DNA from: a virus
Reading direction: 5' to 3' (one strand)
Length of the DNA stretch: 28,402 nt
Virus record (IMG/VR): IMGVR_UViG_3300032287_002785
Span: 1-28,402 of that record
Shown here: one piece after another, positions 7,917 through 14,786 of the stretch
How positions within the stretch are numbered: the stretch's first letter is position 1
Layout of the letters: the number at the start of each line of letters is the position of its first letter
Translations under genes and position numbers: made by a program
Notes under the pieces: model-generated
The model's input: only the letters and a program-made list of their open reading frames with translations
Told to the model about the DNA's origin: nothing
Databases searched by the model: none

Positions 7917-8495
7917 CTAATCGTCCATTAACGGTCGAGTGTAATCGATTTCGTAGGTAGGCCGAACGGCATTGAGGAATCGATCCCAAACACTGTTGGA
8001 TACACCAATGGTAAATCTGTCTTCTTTGCCCATGGTCATTGTGCCGAACGTACTTGCGAATATCCCTCTTGGGGGCATTGCTCCACGAAGTTTGTATTTC
8101 CCAAACCATCTCAAGTCGTCTTGTATCCAGCCTTGCGATGTGCCACCATCGGCGGCCATCAATGCTTCAGGATTACTCGAGTGAGACGTTCCGTTTCCGA
8201 TATGGCCGAATTCGTGGACAGCTACCTTAGCGCACCGGCGGCGATCTAAGCCAAACCGGAACGTGGGTGAAATGAAAATTGTGTTTCCAGTCGTCCATGC
8301 GGCCCAATTGTTTCGGTTGACGTTCGACTGGATGACACGAACCTGACCGCCGGATCGCACTCTAGGCATCGACAATCGGAAATAGCGGCATGTGAGATCG
8401 AACGCCGGTTGAATGACATTGAAGTCATACGTGCTATTGTAGGCTCCATCCCTGAACAGAGTCGCTAAAGACCACGTTATGATCCTATCGCTCAT
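7917..8495 (-). CDS. Metzincin-like zinc protease with shared flanking domains
   Basis: This 192-residue protein carries H94-E-F-G-H98-I-G-N-G-T-S-H105 followed by E-A-L-M113. That suggests a matrixin/metzincin site: two His and the catalytic Glu on the helix, a third His, and a Met-turn. The third His is one residue farther than in the usual HExxHxxGxxH, so it is a variant. There is no signal peptide. Residues 1-45 and about 139-182 match the two halves of the 97-residue protein encoded at 18902-19195, which lacks the core between them. The GTG/ATG-type coupling is ATGA with the beta-rich structural gene upstream. I infer a virion-associated or host-surface protease. The protein substrate is unknown. 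The 82-base gap to the next gene shows nothing convincing. Confidence 0.65.
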   Translation of the reverse strand: MSDRIITWSLATLFRDGAYNSTYDFNVIQPAFDLTCRYFRLSMPRVRSGGQVRVIQSNVNRNNWAAWTTGNTIFISPTFRFGLDRRRCAKVAVHEFGHIGNGTSHSSNPEALMAADGGTSQGWIQDDLRWFGKYKLRGAMPPRGIFASTFGTMTMGKEDRFTIGVSNSVWDRFLNAVRPTYEIDYTRPLMDD

Positions 8496-9646
8496 GCTGC
8501 ACTAAGGCTTTCTGAATTGGATCCCCAAGCAAGGTTCGTAATGGTCGTCGAGCGCTGTGGATCTACAAACTTACCTCCTTGCCGCAAAGTCAGTGTCGTT
8601 ATCGTTCTCGCTCGTAGATCGGAACAATCTAGAGTGCCAGGCCCAACATTGGCCGCTGTAATCGTGGAGGCAGACTTGTAAATCACCGTTCCGTTGTCGA
8701 TATCGATATTCGTCGCTTGCCCCATCGATCGACACGTACCACCGCGAACATTTAAGTTTGTGACGGTATTCTCATGCATCATTGTTCCTTCAGACTGAAT
8801 CGTGGTGTGCGAACAGCCAACGCCACAATGAACGTTCGTATTTGCAGATGTCTTAATTGTCGTGAATCCCGCTGCTTCATCCGCTCGAGGCGCGAACGCC
8901 ACGCTGCCACCTTGGACGAATGCTGTCGCAGCGGATCCCCCAATGATTTGCAAAGCGAATTCATCCTCATTCGACTGGAATCCAGTGCTATTGACTACCA
9001 GAGTTGTCGCTGTCGCCTTTAGGTCGATCTTGCTTGCCAAAGCGCTTGCACCTGCTGCGAATTCCAATTCGGAAGTGTTGATCGACCAATAGCGTTGGCG
9101 ATATTCTCGATACCCCGCTGCGTTGGTTTCTGGCAACCCAATCTGACTTCGAAAGCCTGATTCAATGACGACTTTGGCGAATAGAGCGGTATTGGAGGTT
9201 AGCCCGTAGAGAATCGCTGGCGCGTTATCTTCTGCGATGATTATGTCGCTTGTCGTTGGCAGAGTCGCCCCACTCCAATTGGCAGCAACATCCGCGTAGT
9301 TAGGGCCTGTGCTTGTCGTCGGGGTAGCGACCGTAGCCGTCATCGAACCGCTCGGAGTTGTGGATACCACAAACGGTTGTCCAGCGGTCCTAGCTGTTCC
9401 TGTCACCGTTGCCGTGTTTACCGTCCAAGTGACATCGCGAAACTCAAGCGGCGCTGTACTCGCTGCCAAGGCTGCTTGGAGCTGTGTTGCCGTCGTCGAT
9501 AAACTTGTGGATGTGGCGACGATCGTCACTGTCGAGTAGCCAATCGTGACTGTCAGTGTATCGTTAATTGCGACCGTTCCACCGATAACAATCGTCGATA
9601 CCTGTGCTCGCGCCGTGACTCCACCGAGCCATTTTCGTGTCGCCAT
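8492..9646 (-). CDS. Beta-rich phage structural protein (probable beta-helix)
   Basis: This 384-residue protein begins MATRKWLGGVTARAQVST. It has an N-terminal beta domain of Thr/Val/Ile repeats (residues 15-110), then G-P-N-Y-A-D-V-A-A-N-W-S-G-A-T-L-P. A long C-terminal part with regularly spaced T-N-x-N-V / T-I-T-x-L-x-L segments suggests a parallel beta-helix. I recall similar proteins in planctomycete prophage regions, but I cannot confirm this by search. It could be a fibre, spike or decoration protein. It lies where a portal gene would normally be found, but neither its size nor its composition fits a portal. The stop overlaps the metzincin start as ATGA, so the two may work together. 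Confidence 0.6.
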   Translation of the reverse strand: MATRKWLGGVTARAQVSTIVIGGTVAINDTLTVTIGYSTVTIVATSTSLSTTATQLQAALAASTAPLEFRDVTWTVNTATVTGTARTAGQPFVVSTTPSGSMTATVATPTTSTGPNYADVAANWSGATLPTTSDIIIAEDNAPAILYGLTSNTALFAKVVIESGFRSQIGLPETNAAGYREYRQRYWSINTSELEFAAGASALASKIDLKATATTLVVNSTGFQSNEDEFALQIIGGSAATAFVQGGSVAFAPRADEAAGFTTIKTSANTNVHCGVGCSHTTIQSEGTMMHENTVTNLNVRGGTCRSMGQATNIDIDNGTVIYKSASTITAANVGPGTLDCSDLRARTITTLTLRQGGKFVDPQRSTTITNLAWGSNSESLSAA

Positions 9647-9650
9647 GGTC

Positions 9651-9929
9651 CTATTCGTTCCCTGTTAAATTTGTGATTCTTTTCATAACTTCTGGATCGT
9701 CAGCAAAAACGGAATTCTCAAGTATTCTTGCAACCTCGCTCTTTCTGACTTTGTAAAGTTTCCCAACCCTAACTGCTTTTAGTAAACCTTCGTCAATCCA
9801 GCGGCCAATAGTCCTACCGTCCCGGCCTATGCAACGACCGACTGTCGTAAGGTGCAATAATGGATCTTTTTCGTGAGTGGAAATATCAGCGATTAGATCG
9901 CGTTGTGACTTGCCTTGGTCCTTGGCCAT
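9651..9929 (-). CDS. Small helix-turn-helix DNA-binding protein
   Basis: The best start is the ATG at 9929 (92 residues, MAKDQGKSQ), because AGGAG lies eight bases upstream. A longer frame to 10028 has no such site. Residues about 30-72 read L-T-T-V-G-R-C-I-G-R-D-G-R-T-I-G-R-W-I-D-E-G, then a V-R-V-G-K-L-Y-K-V-R-K-S-E-V wing. This is the pattern of excisionase or MerR-like winged helix proteins (HTH_17 style). It overlaps the 3' end of the large terminase gene by 44 bases. Possible roles are regulator, excisionase-like architectural protein, or packaging accessory. The position downstream of the terminase is unusual for a regulator. Confidence 0.65.
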   Translation of the reverse strand: MAKDQGKSQRDLIADISTHEKDPLLHLTTVGRCIGRDGRTIGRWIDEGLLKAVRVGKLYKVRKSEVARILENSVFADDPEVMKRITNLTGNE

Positions 9930-11442
9930 TGCTTGTACTCCTAAAACTATTGGGGTTGTGGGGGAGTGTTCCGCCCCACACCATCGCCTGTCGCCGCGAT
10001 AGATGTGCTGCGTAACTGATCGTATCAATCTGGTCGGCTGGTTCGCTTTGCAATCCTTTCCAGGACAGCACTTCGTTCAGCCATGGTAATATCCAAGGGG
10101 AATCATCTCGAGGGATGAATATCTTTCCTTGTTCGAATCGTGCTAGCATGCCGGACGCTATCGCCCGTTCAAGTTTCGCATTTTCGCCATGGTCGCCCAT
10201 GCCTGAGATAACTGGGCCAATTAGCTCTACAGGACAGCATCGCACCTCGCATGCGAGTGCTTGCCCAAAGTGGGCATTTTCGATGTAGGCTTTCGTGACG
10301 TTCCATGTTTCTAGTTCGCTGTTGATGCCTGATCGGAGTTGATTCCAATCGACTTGCTTTCGCCAAACATTGCGTAGGAACAGGAATTCACCCAATCGCA
10401 CTTGAACGCCATCGACCGTCGTGTTCCACATCTCGAGCGTGTCCCAGATGGAGCACACACTCCATGAGGGTTCTCGAGTGCCTCGCTGTACTTGTGACTT
10501 CTCTTTCGATGTTCCTGCCGTGTCGATCGTCGCAATCCTGCGAGTCTTAGAGAACGGTATTTTGTAAAACTGCCCCTGGAATACGATGTGAAACTCGGCT
10601 TGATTACACGTAAATCTGTGGATCCATGAAGGATCGATTTGCGCACCCTCCGAGACTTTCCAGTTGCCGCCAAGCAATCGATCGCGTTCGATTCGGGAAA
10701 GCGACATCAACCGAGCGCGATACCCTGGATCCTTCTTTTGGAGAACCACGTTGTCGGCTAGCGATGCGGCGATGAACGTCACGCTCAGGATGTCGTCAGG
10801 CTCGTACTCTGGGAACTCTGCGATCAGTTCTTCCTTCGTGCTTCCCCAGTACAGTTCGCTGTCGCCACCCCGAATAAAGTATCGCAGCTTTCCCGATCGT
10901 TCTGGGATCGCGGTCCCAAGCTCAGGATCGATCCACCACGAAAGGAAATCAGCCACCCACCCAGGCTCAGGATTACACGTAGCTCGAACATACGGACGAA
11001 TTCCGCAAGTCGATCGATTCCGCGACAGCATGTAAAAGAATTGCGACTCTGTGAAGTGCGTTAATTCATCGAATCCGAGATAGCAGAATTGATGCCCCTG
11101 ATATTCGTATTTTGTTTTTTCGTGCTGTAGGTGAAGGAATGCGACGTTTGCGCCGCTAGGAAATGTCGCATCGAGTTCTTGGCCTTCGCGTAGATGCGCA
11201 TCGCACCCGCGATATACCTCTTGGCACTCGTCCCAGATCCCTCCCTGGCCTTTAAGTTGCGGATACGTCCGGCGGAAGATGCCACCTCGGAAACCGGGAT
11301 TGTGGATCCTGCGCAGAACCTCGTGGACCAATAGCCAAGACTTTCCTCCACCAGCCTGTCCGCCATAAATGAGGATGTCCGCTTTTGATTCCAGCGCCAT
11401 GACTTGCGGACCTGGCTGTGGCCGAACGTCTATTTCAACCAC
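9886..11442 (-). CDS. Terminase large subunit
   Basis: The start is set at the GTG at 11442 (518 residues). GGGAGG lies six bases upstream, and the 8-base overlap with the small terminase gene fits coupling; an ATG at 11511 would overlap far more. The ATPase domain has a Walker A motif G-G-Q-A-G-G-G-K-S (residues 27-35), Walker B Y-L-G-F-D-E-L (D125, E126) and a coupling motif R-A-T-C-N-P (about 153-158). The C-terminal RNase H-like nuclease shows R-I-A-T-I-D-T-A-G-T (D307), A-Y-I-E-N-A and D-Q-I-D-T-I-S-Y-A. The protein cuts concatemeric DNA and pumps it into the prohead through the portal. The N-terminal half resembles the Terminase_6 style. Confidence 0.92.
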   Translation of the reverse strand: MVEIDVRPQPGPQVMALESKADILIYGGQAGGGKSWLLVHEVLRRIHNPGFRGGIFRRTYPQLKGQGGIWDECQEVYRGCDAHLREGQELDATFPSGANVAFLHLQHEKTKYEYQGHQFCYLGFDELTHFTESQFFYMLSRNRSTCGIRPYVRATCNPEPGWVADFLSWWIDPELGTAIPERSGKLRYFIRGGDSELYWGSTKEELIAEFPEYEPDDILSVTFIAASLADNVVLQKKDPGYRARLMSLSRIERDRLLGGNWKVSEGAQIDPSWIHRFTCNQAEFHIVFQGQFYKIPFSKTRRIATIDTAGTSKEKSQVQRGTREPSWSVCSIWDTLEMWNTTVDGVQVRLGEFLFLRNVWRKQVDWNQLRSGINSELETWNVTKAYIENAHFGQALACEVRCCPVELIGPVISGMGDHGENAKLERAIASGMLARFEQGKIFIPRDDSPWILPWLNEVLSWKGLQSEPADQIDTISYAAHLSRRQAMVWGGTLPHNPNSFRSTSNGQGPRQVTTRSNR

Positions 11443-11803
11443 TCTTCGCCTCCCGACCGTCGTCTGGAAGGTAAATATGAAACACCGCTTTCTGCGATAC
11501 GTTCGCTTCAACTTTGACTTGTTTTCCGTACCCGCGATGTTGCGCTTTGCGATCTAGATAGTTGACCGCTGCTTTCCAATCGGTCTTTAGTGCTGACTTC
11601 AGACAAATTTCCGCCGTATCGTTTGCCTCTTCCTCGACAGCTTCAAACGCTTCCTTAATCCACGCGATCTCATCGCGATACTTGCGTACCGTATCGCGAT
11701 TGATACCCAATTGCTTCGCAACAAACGTAATCATTCCAGCGTTATCATCGATCGCTTTCAGCCATGCTTCTTTGTCGATTTTCATCTTAGGACGCGCCAT
11801 CAT
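11435..11803 (-). CDS. Terminase small subunit (putative)
   Basis: This 122-residue protein directly precedes the large terminase. Residues about 8-50 form a helix-turn-helix: A-W-L-K-A-I-D-D-N-A-G-M-I-T-F-V-A-K-Q-L-G, then I-N-R-D-T-V-R-K-Y. A helical oligomerisation part with A-N-D-T-A-E-I-C-L-K-S-A-L-K follows. Small terminases recognise the packaging site (pac or cos) and activate the large subunit. The first two codons are both ATG and either could be used. The stop overlaps the large terminase start by 8 bases. Upstream is a 120-base gap with three spaced GTAARG repeats, a possible binding site. Confidence 0.75.
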   Translation of the reverse strand: MMARPKMKIDKEAWLKAIDDNAGMITFVAKQLGINRDTVRKYRDEIAWIKEAFEAVEEEANDTAEICLKSALKTDWKAAVNYLDRKAQHRGYGKQVKVEANVSQKAVFHIYLPDDGREAKSG

Positions 11804-11883
11804 TTAATCTCGCGATAGACCTTGAATGTTGTTGGAAGTGCCTTTTGGTATGGGGGGCTAACGCCACACTCTTTTCTTCGCTT

Positions 11884-11906
11884 GTAAGGTCTGTAAAGTA
11901 GTAAGG
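11884..11906 (+). repeat. Three spaced GTAARG repeats upstream of the terminase genes
   Basis: GTAAGG at 11884, GTAAAG at 11893 and GTAAGG at 11901 are spaced 9 and 8 bases apart on the plus strand. They lie in the only gap of more than 100 bases in this part of the window (11804-11923), just before the small terminase gene. This could be a packaging recognition site or an operator, but the repeats are short and may be chance. Confidence 0.3.
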
Positions 11907-11923
11907 ATTGGTTTTGCGTACAT

Positions 11924-13138
11924 TTAGAAACGATTCCTGGTTAAGTTCAAAATAGAGAAGCAACCGAAAGTCAGGTCGCAAGTATAAGCCCCACCCGCAA
12001 GACTTCGTGCTTCGATCCACACTTGAACCGCACCGCTTACCGTAAATCTTGCTTGAATTCCTATGACTGTCGGTTGATTCGTCTGCGTCAGGAAAAAACT
12101 GTTCTCTTGCGTATAGACTCGCATCAGGCAATTGCTCATGTTCGCTAGCGACATCAGCCCTGTTACGATAACTTCGTCACCAACTTCAAGCACACCAGGT
12201 GAAACCGATGCTTGGTGGTATAACTCCATCGTTGCTGATTGGCTTATTACTGCTAAAGCTCTATTTCCTCGAATCGGATGCGTACCTGTAGCAAGTGCTG
12301 AAAATGTTGGCAGAGAAAAACCAGCCCAACCGTCTGGCCTGTTGTTTGTATCCCCATCAGTTAGACAAAGTGGATTCGACAGTACGTTTGAATTTGTTCG
12401 AGGAACCCAATAGTTTGACTCGATACCTAACAACTGATCCGCAATCATTTTTCCTGCGGTATAGTAGGCTGCATTTGCTGGATGATCTCCATCAATTGAT
12501 GCACCAATAGACCATGTTCCATCGGTATCTGTTAGCTTTCCCCACGGATCGCAAAAGTACAATCCCTCGTCGATACACCACACGCGTTCAGCAACTGAGT
12601 AAGAGTCTATTAAGGCTGTTGTCGTGTCTCTTGGTGGTGATGCGATTACGATCGGTGTCACTCCGCGAGAAAGTAAAATAGCCACAGCAGCTTTCATGTT
12701 TGCGATGTGCGTTGCAACTGTAACTCCTGCTGCTGCGTCATTAGTCCCTTCCATCACCAAGCATGCTGTGCCCGCAGGTACGTTAGCTGCCTGTGCCGCC
12801 AGTGCTGAGCTTGATGCACCACCTACTCCAAAGTTTTTGTGCATCGGAACTCCAAGGAATCCGATAGCTGTGCGCGACAAACCCAAGCTGTTCTCAAACA
12901 AAGAATTACCGATTGATGAGACTGACTTCCATTGATTGACTGGTCTGCGTTTTACAACGGCATCAGCACCTATCAACGTCCTCATCCCAGCCGCATCCAC
13001 CCCGACAGGATTTGCAAGCACCCCGCTAGGATTCGCAAGCACCGTACCCGCTGCAATCGGCACCGCGTTACCCGCAGGCCCAGCAGGGCCGACAGTGCCA
13101 CCGAACTCGACTGTTATTTCACCTTCTACAAAGCTCAT
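11924..13138 (-). CDS. Tail fibre/tip protein with SGNH (GDSL-like) esterase domain
   Basis: This 404-residue protein starts with a short beta segment and a collagen-like G-P-A-G-P-A-G stretch (about 17-23), common in trimeric phage fibres. Residues about 70-232 carry the four SGNH blocks: S-I-G-N-S79-L, F-G-V-G-G-A-S (block II), M-E-G-T-N133-D (block III), and D216-G-D-H219 (block V). These give a Ser-Asp-His catalytic set for ester hydrolysis, typically deacetylation of surface polysaccharide. The C-terminal part (about 245-404) is beta-rich and may bind carbohydrate. There is no signal peptide. It overlaps the upstream gene as ATGA. The substrate is inferred, not known. Fibre esterases often modify host capsule or O-antigen during adsorption. 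Confidence 0.75.
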   Translation of the reverse strand: MSFVEGEITVEFGGTVGPAGPAGNAVPIAAGTVLANPSGVLANPVGVDAAGMRTLIGADAVVKRRPVNQWKSVSSIGNSLFENSLGLSRTAIGFLGVPMHKNFGVGGASSSALAAQAANVPAGTACLVMEGTNDAAAGVTVATHIANMKAAVAILLSRGVTPIVIASPPRDTTTALIDSYSVAERVWCIDEGLYFCDPWGKLTDTDGTWSIGASIDGDHPANAAYYTAGKMIADQLLGIESNYWVPRTNSNVLSNPLCLTDGDTNNRPDGWAGFSLPTFSALATGTHPIRGNRALAVISQSATMELYHQASVSPGVLEVGDEVIVTGLMSLANMSNCLMRVYTQENSFFLTQTNQPTVIGIQARFTVSGAVQVWIEARSLAGGAYTCDLTFGCFSILNLTRNRF

Positions 13139-13800
13139 CGCGTTGCGTTCCTGTCTATAAAATTACGACCCTTCATGAACCTATGCGGACGACCCAAAGT
13201 GTCCACCATCTCCCAGTCGTAGTAGAAAATCGAGTCTTTGTCTTTTACAGTTTTGCCGACCGTGAGTGCGTCCGTCGTTGTTGCAGCAAGCGAGACAGTG
13301 ACCGTATGCTTATTCGGGTCTGCGATACTCACCGTAAAAGTAAACGAGTAAGCAATACCAGTCGACGGACCTAAGTCTCGTCTAGCTTGTCCACGAAACA
13401 CTATCTGGCTTAAATCGATATAGACTCCAGCCGTATCGACGAACGAGATCGGCACCGACTCCCAGTAGGCACCTTGGAAAATCGTAAAGTCCCTCACGAG
13501 ACTCGTGTGAGACAGATTGACGCCTTCACCGCACGCTGGGTCAAGCAACGTGATCGAACTATCCGATATCGCTTCGACAAAGAACGTACCCACGCTAGCC
13601 TCGAATCCCGTTGGAGTCGTACCACCTTCAAACACTGCCCAGTTGCCCGCGAATAAATCGCCCGTCCATCGACCTGTATTCGGTGCTGAACCTTCGGTAA
13701 GTCTTACCTTTTGCGTTGCCCAGTTCGCAAGCGTGCCAGCCACTGGAAAGCAATCTACGATTGTGCCTGGCGGTGAGTTTGTATAAGTGACGATTGCCAT
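13135..13800 (-). CDS. Tail fibre-region protein, function unknown
   Basis: This 221-residue beta-rich protein starts at an ATG preceded by AAGGTAA. Segments such as I-F-Q-G-A-Y-W-E-S-V-P-I-S-F-V, then I-V-F-R-G-Q-A-R-R-D-L, resemble phage virion proteins of the BppU or baseplate upper type, in which a DFTIxQG-like start is followed by a short Ig-like domain; here the pattern is V-R-D-F-T-I-F-Q-G (about residues 102-110). The C-terminus has W-E-M-V-D-T-L-G-R-P-H-R-F-M-K-G. It lies between the coiled-coil protein and the SGNH fibre and overlaps the latter as ATGA. The role is probably adaptor or baseplate-like, but the family is not certain. Confidence 0.55.
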   Translation of the reverse strand: MAIVTYTNSPPGTIVDCFPVAGTLANWATQKVRLTEGSAPNTGRWTGDLFAGNWAVFEGGTTPTGFEASVGTFFVEAISDSSITLLDPACGEGVNLSHTSLVRDFTIFQGAYWESVPISFVDTAGVYIDLSQIVFRGQARRDLGPSTGIAYSFTFTVSIADPNKHTVTVSLAATTTDALTVGKTVKDKDSIFYYDWEMVDTLGRPHRFMKGRNFIDRNATR

Positions 13801-13809
13801 AGTGTTACC

Positions 13810-14454
13810 TTACGTGTAGGCTTCCTCTTTGCTTGCGTCCTTCATCACCGCATCGACTTCAGCTTGATTGAACACTGCCGACGCTAGAACGAACCCTACC
13901 AGTTGCTGGAAATCAGTCGAGTCGAGAATCACCGGCCACTTGTTGGCTCGGTATGCTTCGATTGTTTTGCCAACGATAACGAGTTGCGGGTTATCGCTGG
14001 TCAGTAGCGTTACCATGTCTTCTTTCGAAACACGGTTGTAGAACGCTTCACCTTTGAGGATGCGTGGGTTGAATGGGCGGTATTGTTCTAGGTCCGCGAC
14101 TCGTGTTTGAAGCGTTGCAATTGTCGCATTAGCCGTAGCTAAATCCGTTGTGAGTGCTGCTTTCTCACTCGTAAGCGTTGTTACCTGCGTTTGAAGTGCG
14201 TCACGTTCCGAGGTTCTGGTTGCTAGATCGGTTGTGAGTTGAGTCTTTTCGGTAGTGAGTTCTTCGACTTGTCCAAACGCACCTAGATTAAACTCGCTCG
14301 CATAGTCCGCAACCAACGCAGGATCGAGCGGAACAATCGTCTCAAACTCTTTGCCACTTTCCGTAACTTCAAGCGTCTGCAACGATGCCGCTGCAACTCT
14401 ATTCTTTGCTTCGATTGGAAAGACCAAAACGATTCGATCAGTGTAAGTTGTCAT
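13810..14454 (-). CDS. Coiled-coil protein of the tail fibre cluster
   Basis: The start at the ATG at 14454 (214 residues, MTTYTDRIVLVF) is supported by its ATGA overlap with the tiny gene upstream. Residues about 62-124 form a long heptad region (V-E-E-L-T-T-E-K-T-Q-L, then L-A-T-R-T-S-E-R-D-A-L) with a repeated L-T-T-D-L-A-T. The C-terminal domain is globular and helical, with F-Y-N-R-V-S-K-E-D-M-V-T-L. It probably trimerises or acts as a spacer or chaperone in fibre assembly. I recognise no family. A frame extending to 14541 is a shadow of the neighbouring 55-codon gene. Confidence 0.6.
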   Translation of the reverse strand: MTTYTDRIVLVFPIEAKNRVAAASLQTLEVTESGKEFETIVPLDPALVADYASEFNLGAFGQVEELTTEKTQLTTDLATRTSERDALQTQVTTLTSEKAALTTDLATANATIATLQTRVADLEQYRPFNPRILKGEAFYNRVSKEDMVTLLTSDNPQLVIVGKTIEAYRANKWPVILDSTDFQQLVGFVLASAVFNQAEVDAVMKDASKEEAYT

Positions 14455-14618
14455 TGTCTCCATGTCCCTGTTACTTTGATTGCCGGTGTCGCTGTCTTCC
14501 AGACCCCACCAACTCGAATATAAACAGTCGTCTCTTTCCAAACACCACCGACCTTCAACCAGAATTTAGTCGAAGGTGCTGGCGGTGGACCTTGCGGTGA
14601 AAGTAAAGTTAAAAGCAT
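14451..14618 (-). CDS. Tiny tail protein with V-G-G-V-W-K repeats
   Basis: This 55-residue gene starts at the ATG at 14618 and ends with a TGA that overlaps the next start (ATGA at 14451-14454). It lies three bases after the preceding tiny gene. After a Pro-rich linker (P-Q-G-P-P-P-A-P) it contains F-W-L-K-V-G-G-V-W-K-E-T, Y-I-R-V-G-G-V-W-K-T and I-K-V-T-G-T-W-R-Q, three copies of a short beta motif. I recall the same (K/R)-V-G-G-x-W-K motif repeated in many phage tail and fibre proteins, where it may form a binding or capping strand pair. The gene is easy to miss because of its size. Coding is supported by the exact overlaps and the motif. Confidence 0.7.
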   Translation of the reverse strand: MLLTLLSPQGPPPAPSTKFWLKVGGVWKETTVYIRVGGVWKTATPAIKVTGTWRQ

Positions 14619-14621
14619 CGA

Positions 14622-14786
14622 TTAGACCAAAGTCAAAAGTAGGTTTCTGGTTTCTGTAGTTTTAGCCATCTGCAAATCGATTGACTCAATTTGTGAGATA
14701 TCACCGAGTGCGGACGCACTAGAACGAAGCTGTCCAAGGTAAACCAGTCTCCGTTCGCACAGTTCAATCAGTTCAGAGATAGACAT
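14622..14786 (-). CDS. Tiny protein of the tail fibre cluster, unknown
   Basis: This 54-residue protein begins MSISELIELCERRLVYLGQL and ends in a Leu-rich tail. Its ATG overlaps the TAA of the kelch-like gene (TAATG at 14784-14788), and its stop is three bases before the next tiny gene. It is predicted to be mainly helical. The helical first half, E-L-I-E-L-C-E-R-R-L, could pair with another coiled coil. I recognise no family. Coding is supported by the overlaps and by the fact that it fills the only gap in this stretch. Confidence 0.6.
   Translation of the reverse strand: MSISELIELCERRLVYLGQLRSSASALGDISQIESIDLQMAKTTETRNLLLTLV

Noticed and set aside
7831-8109. A 92-codon minus frame overlapping the metzincin gene end and the protease start.
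   Set aside because: No plausible start outside the metzincin gene, and Arg/Cys-rich shadow composition.
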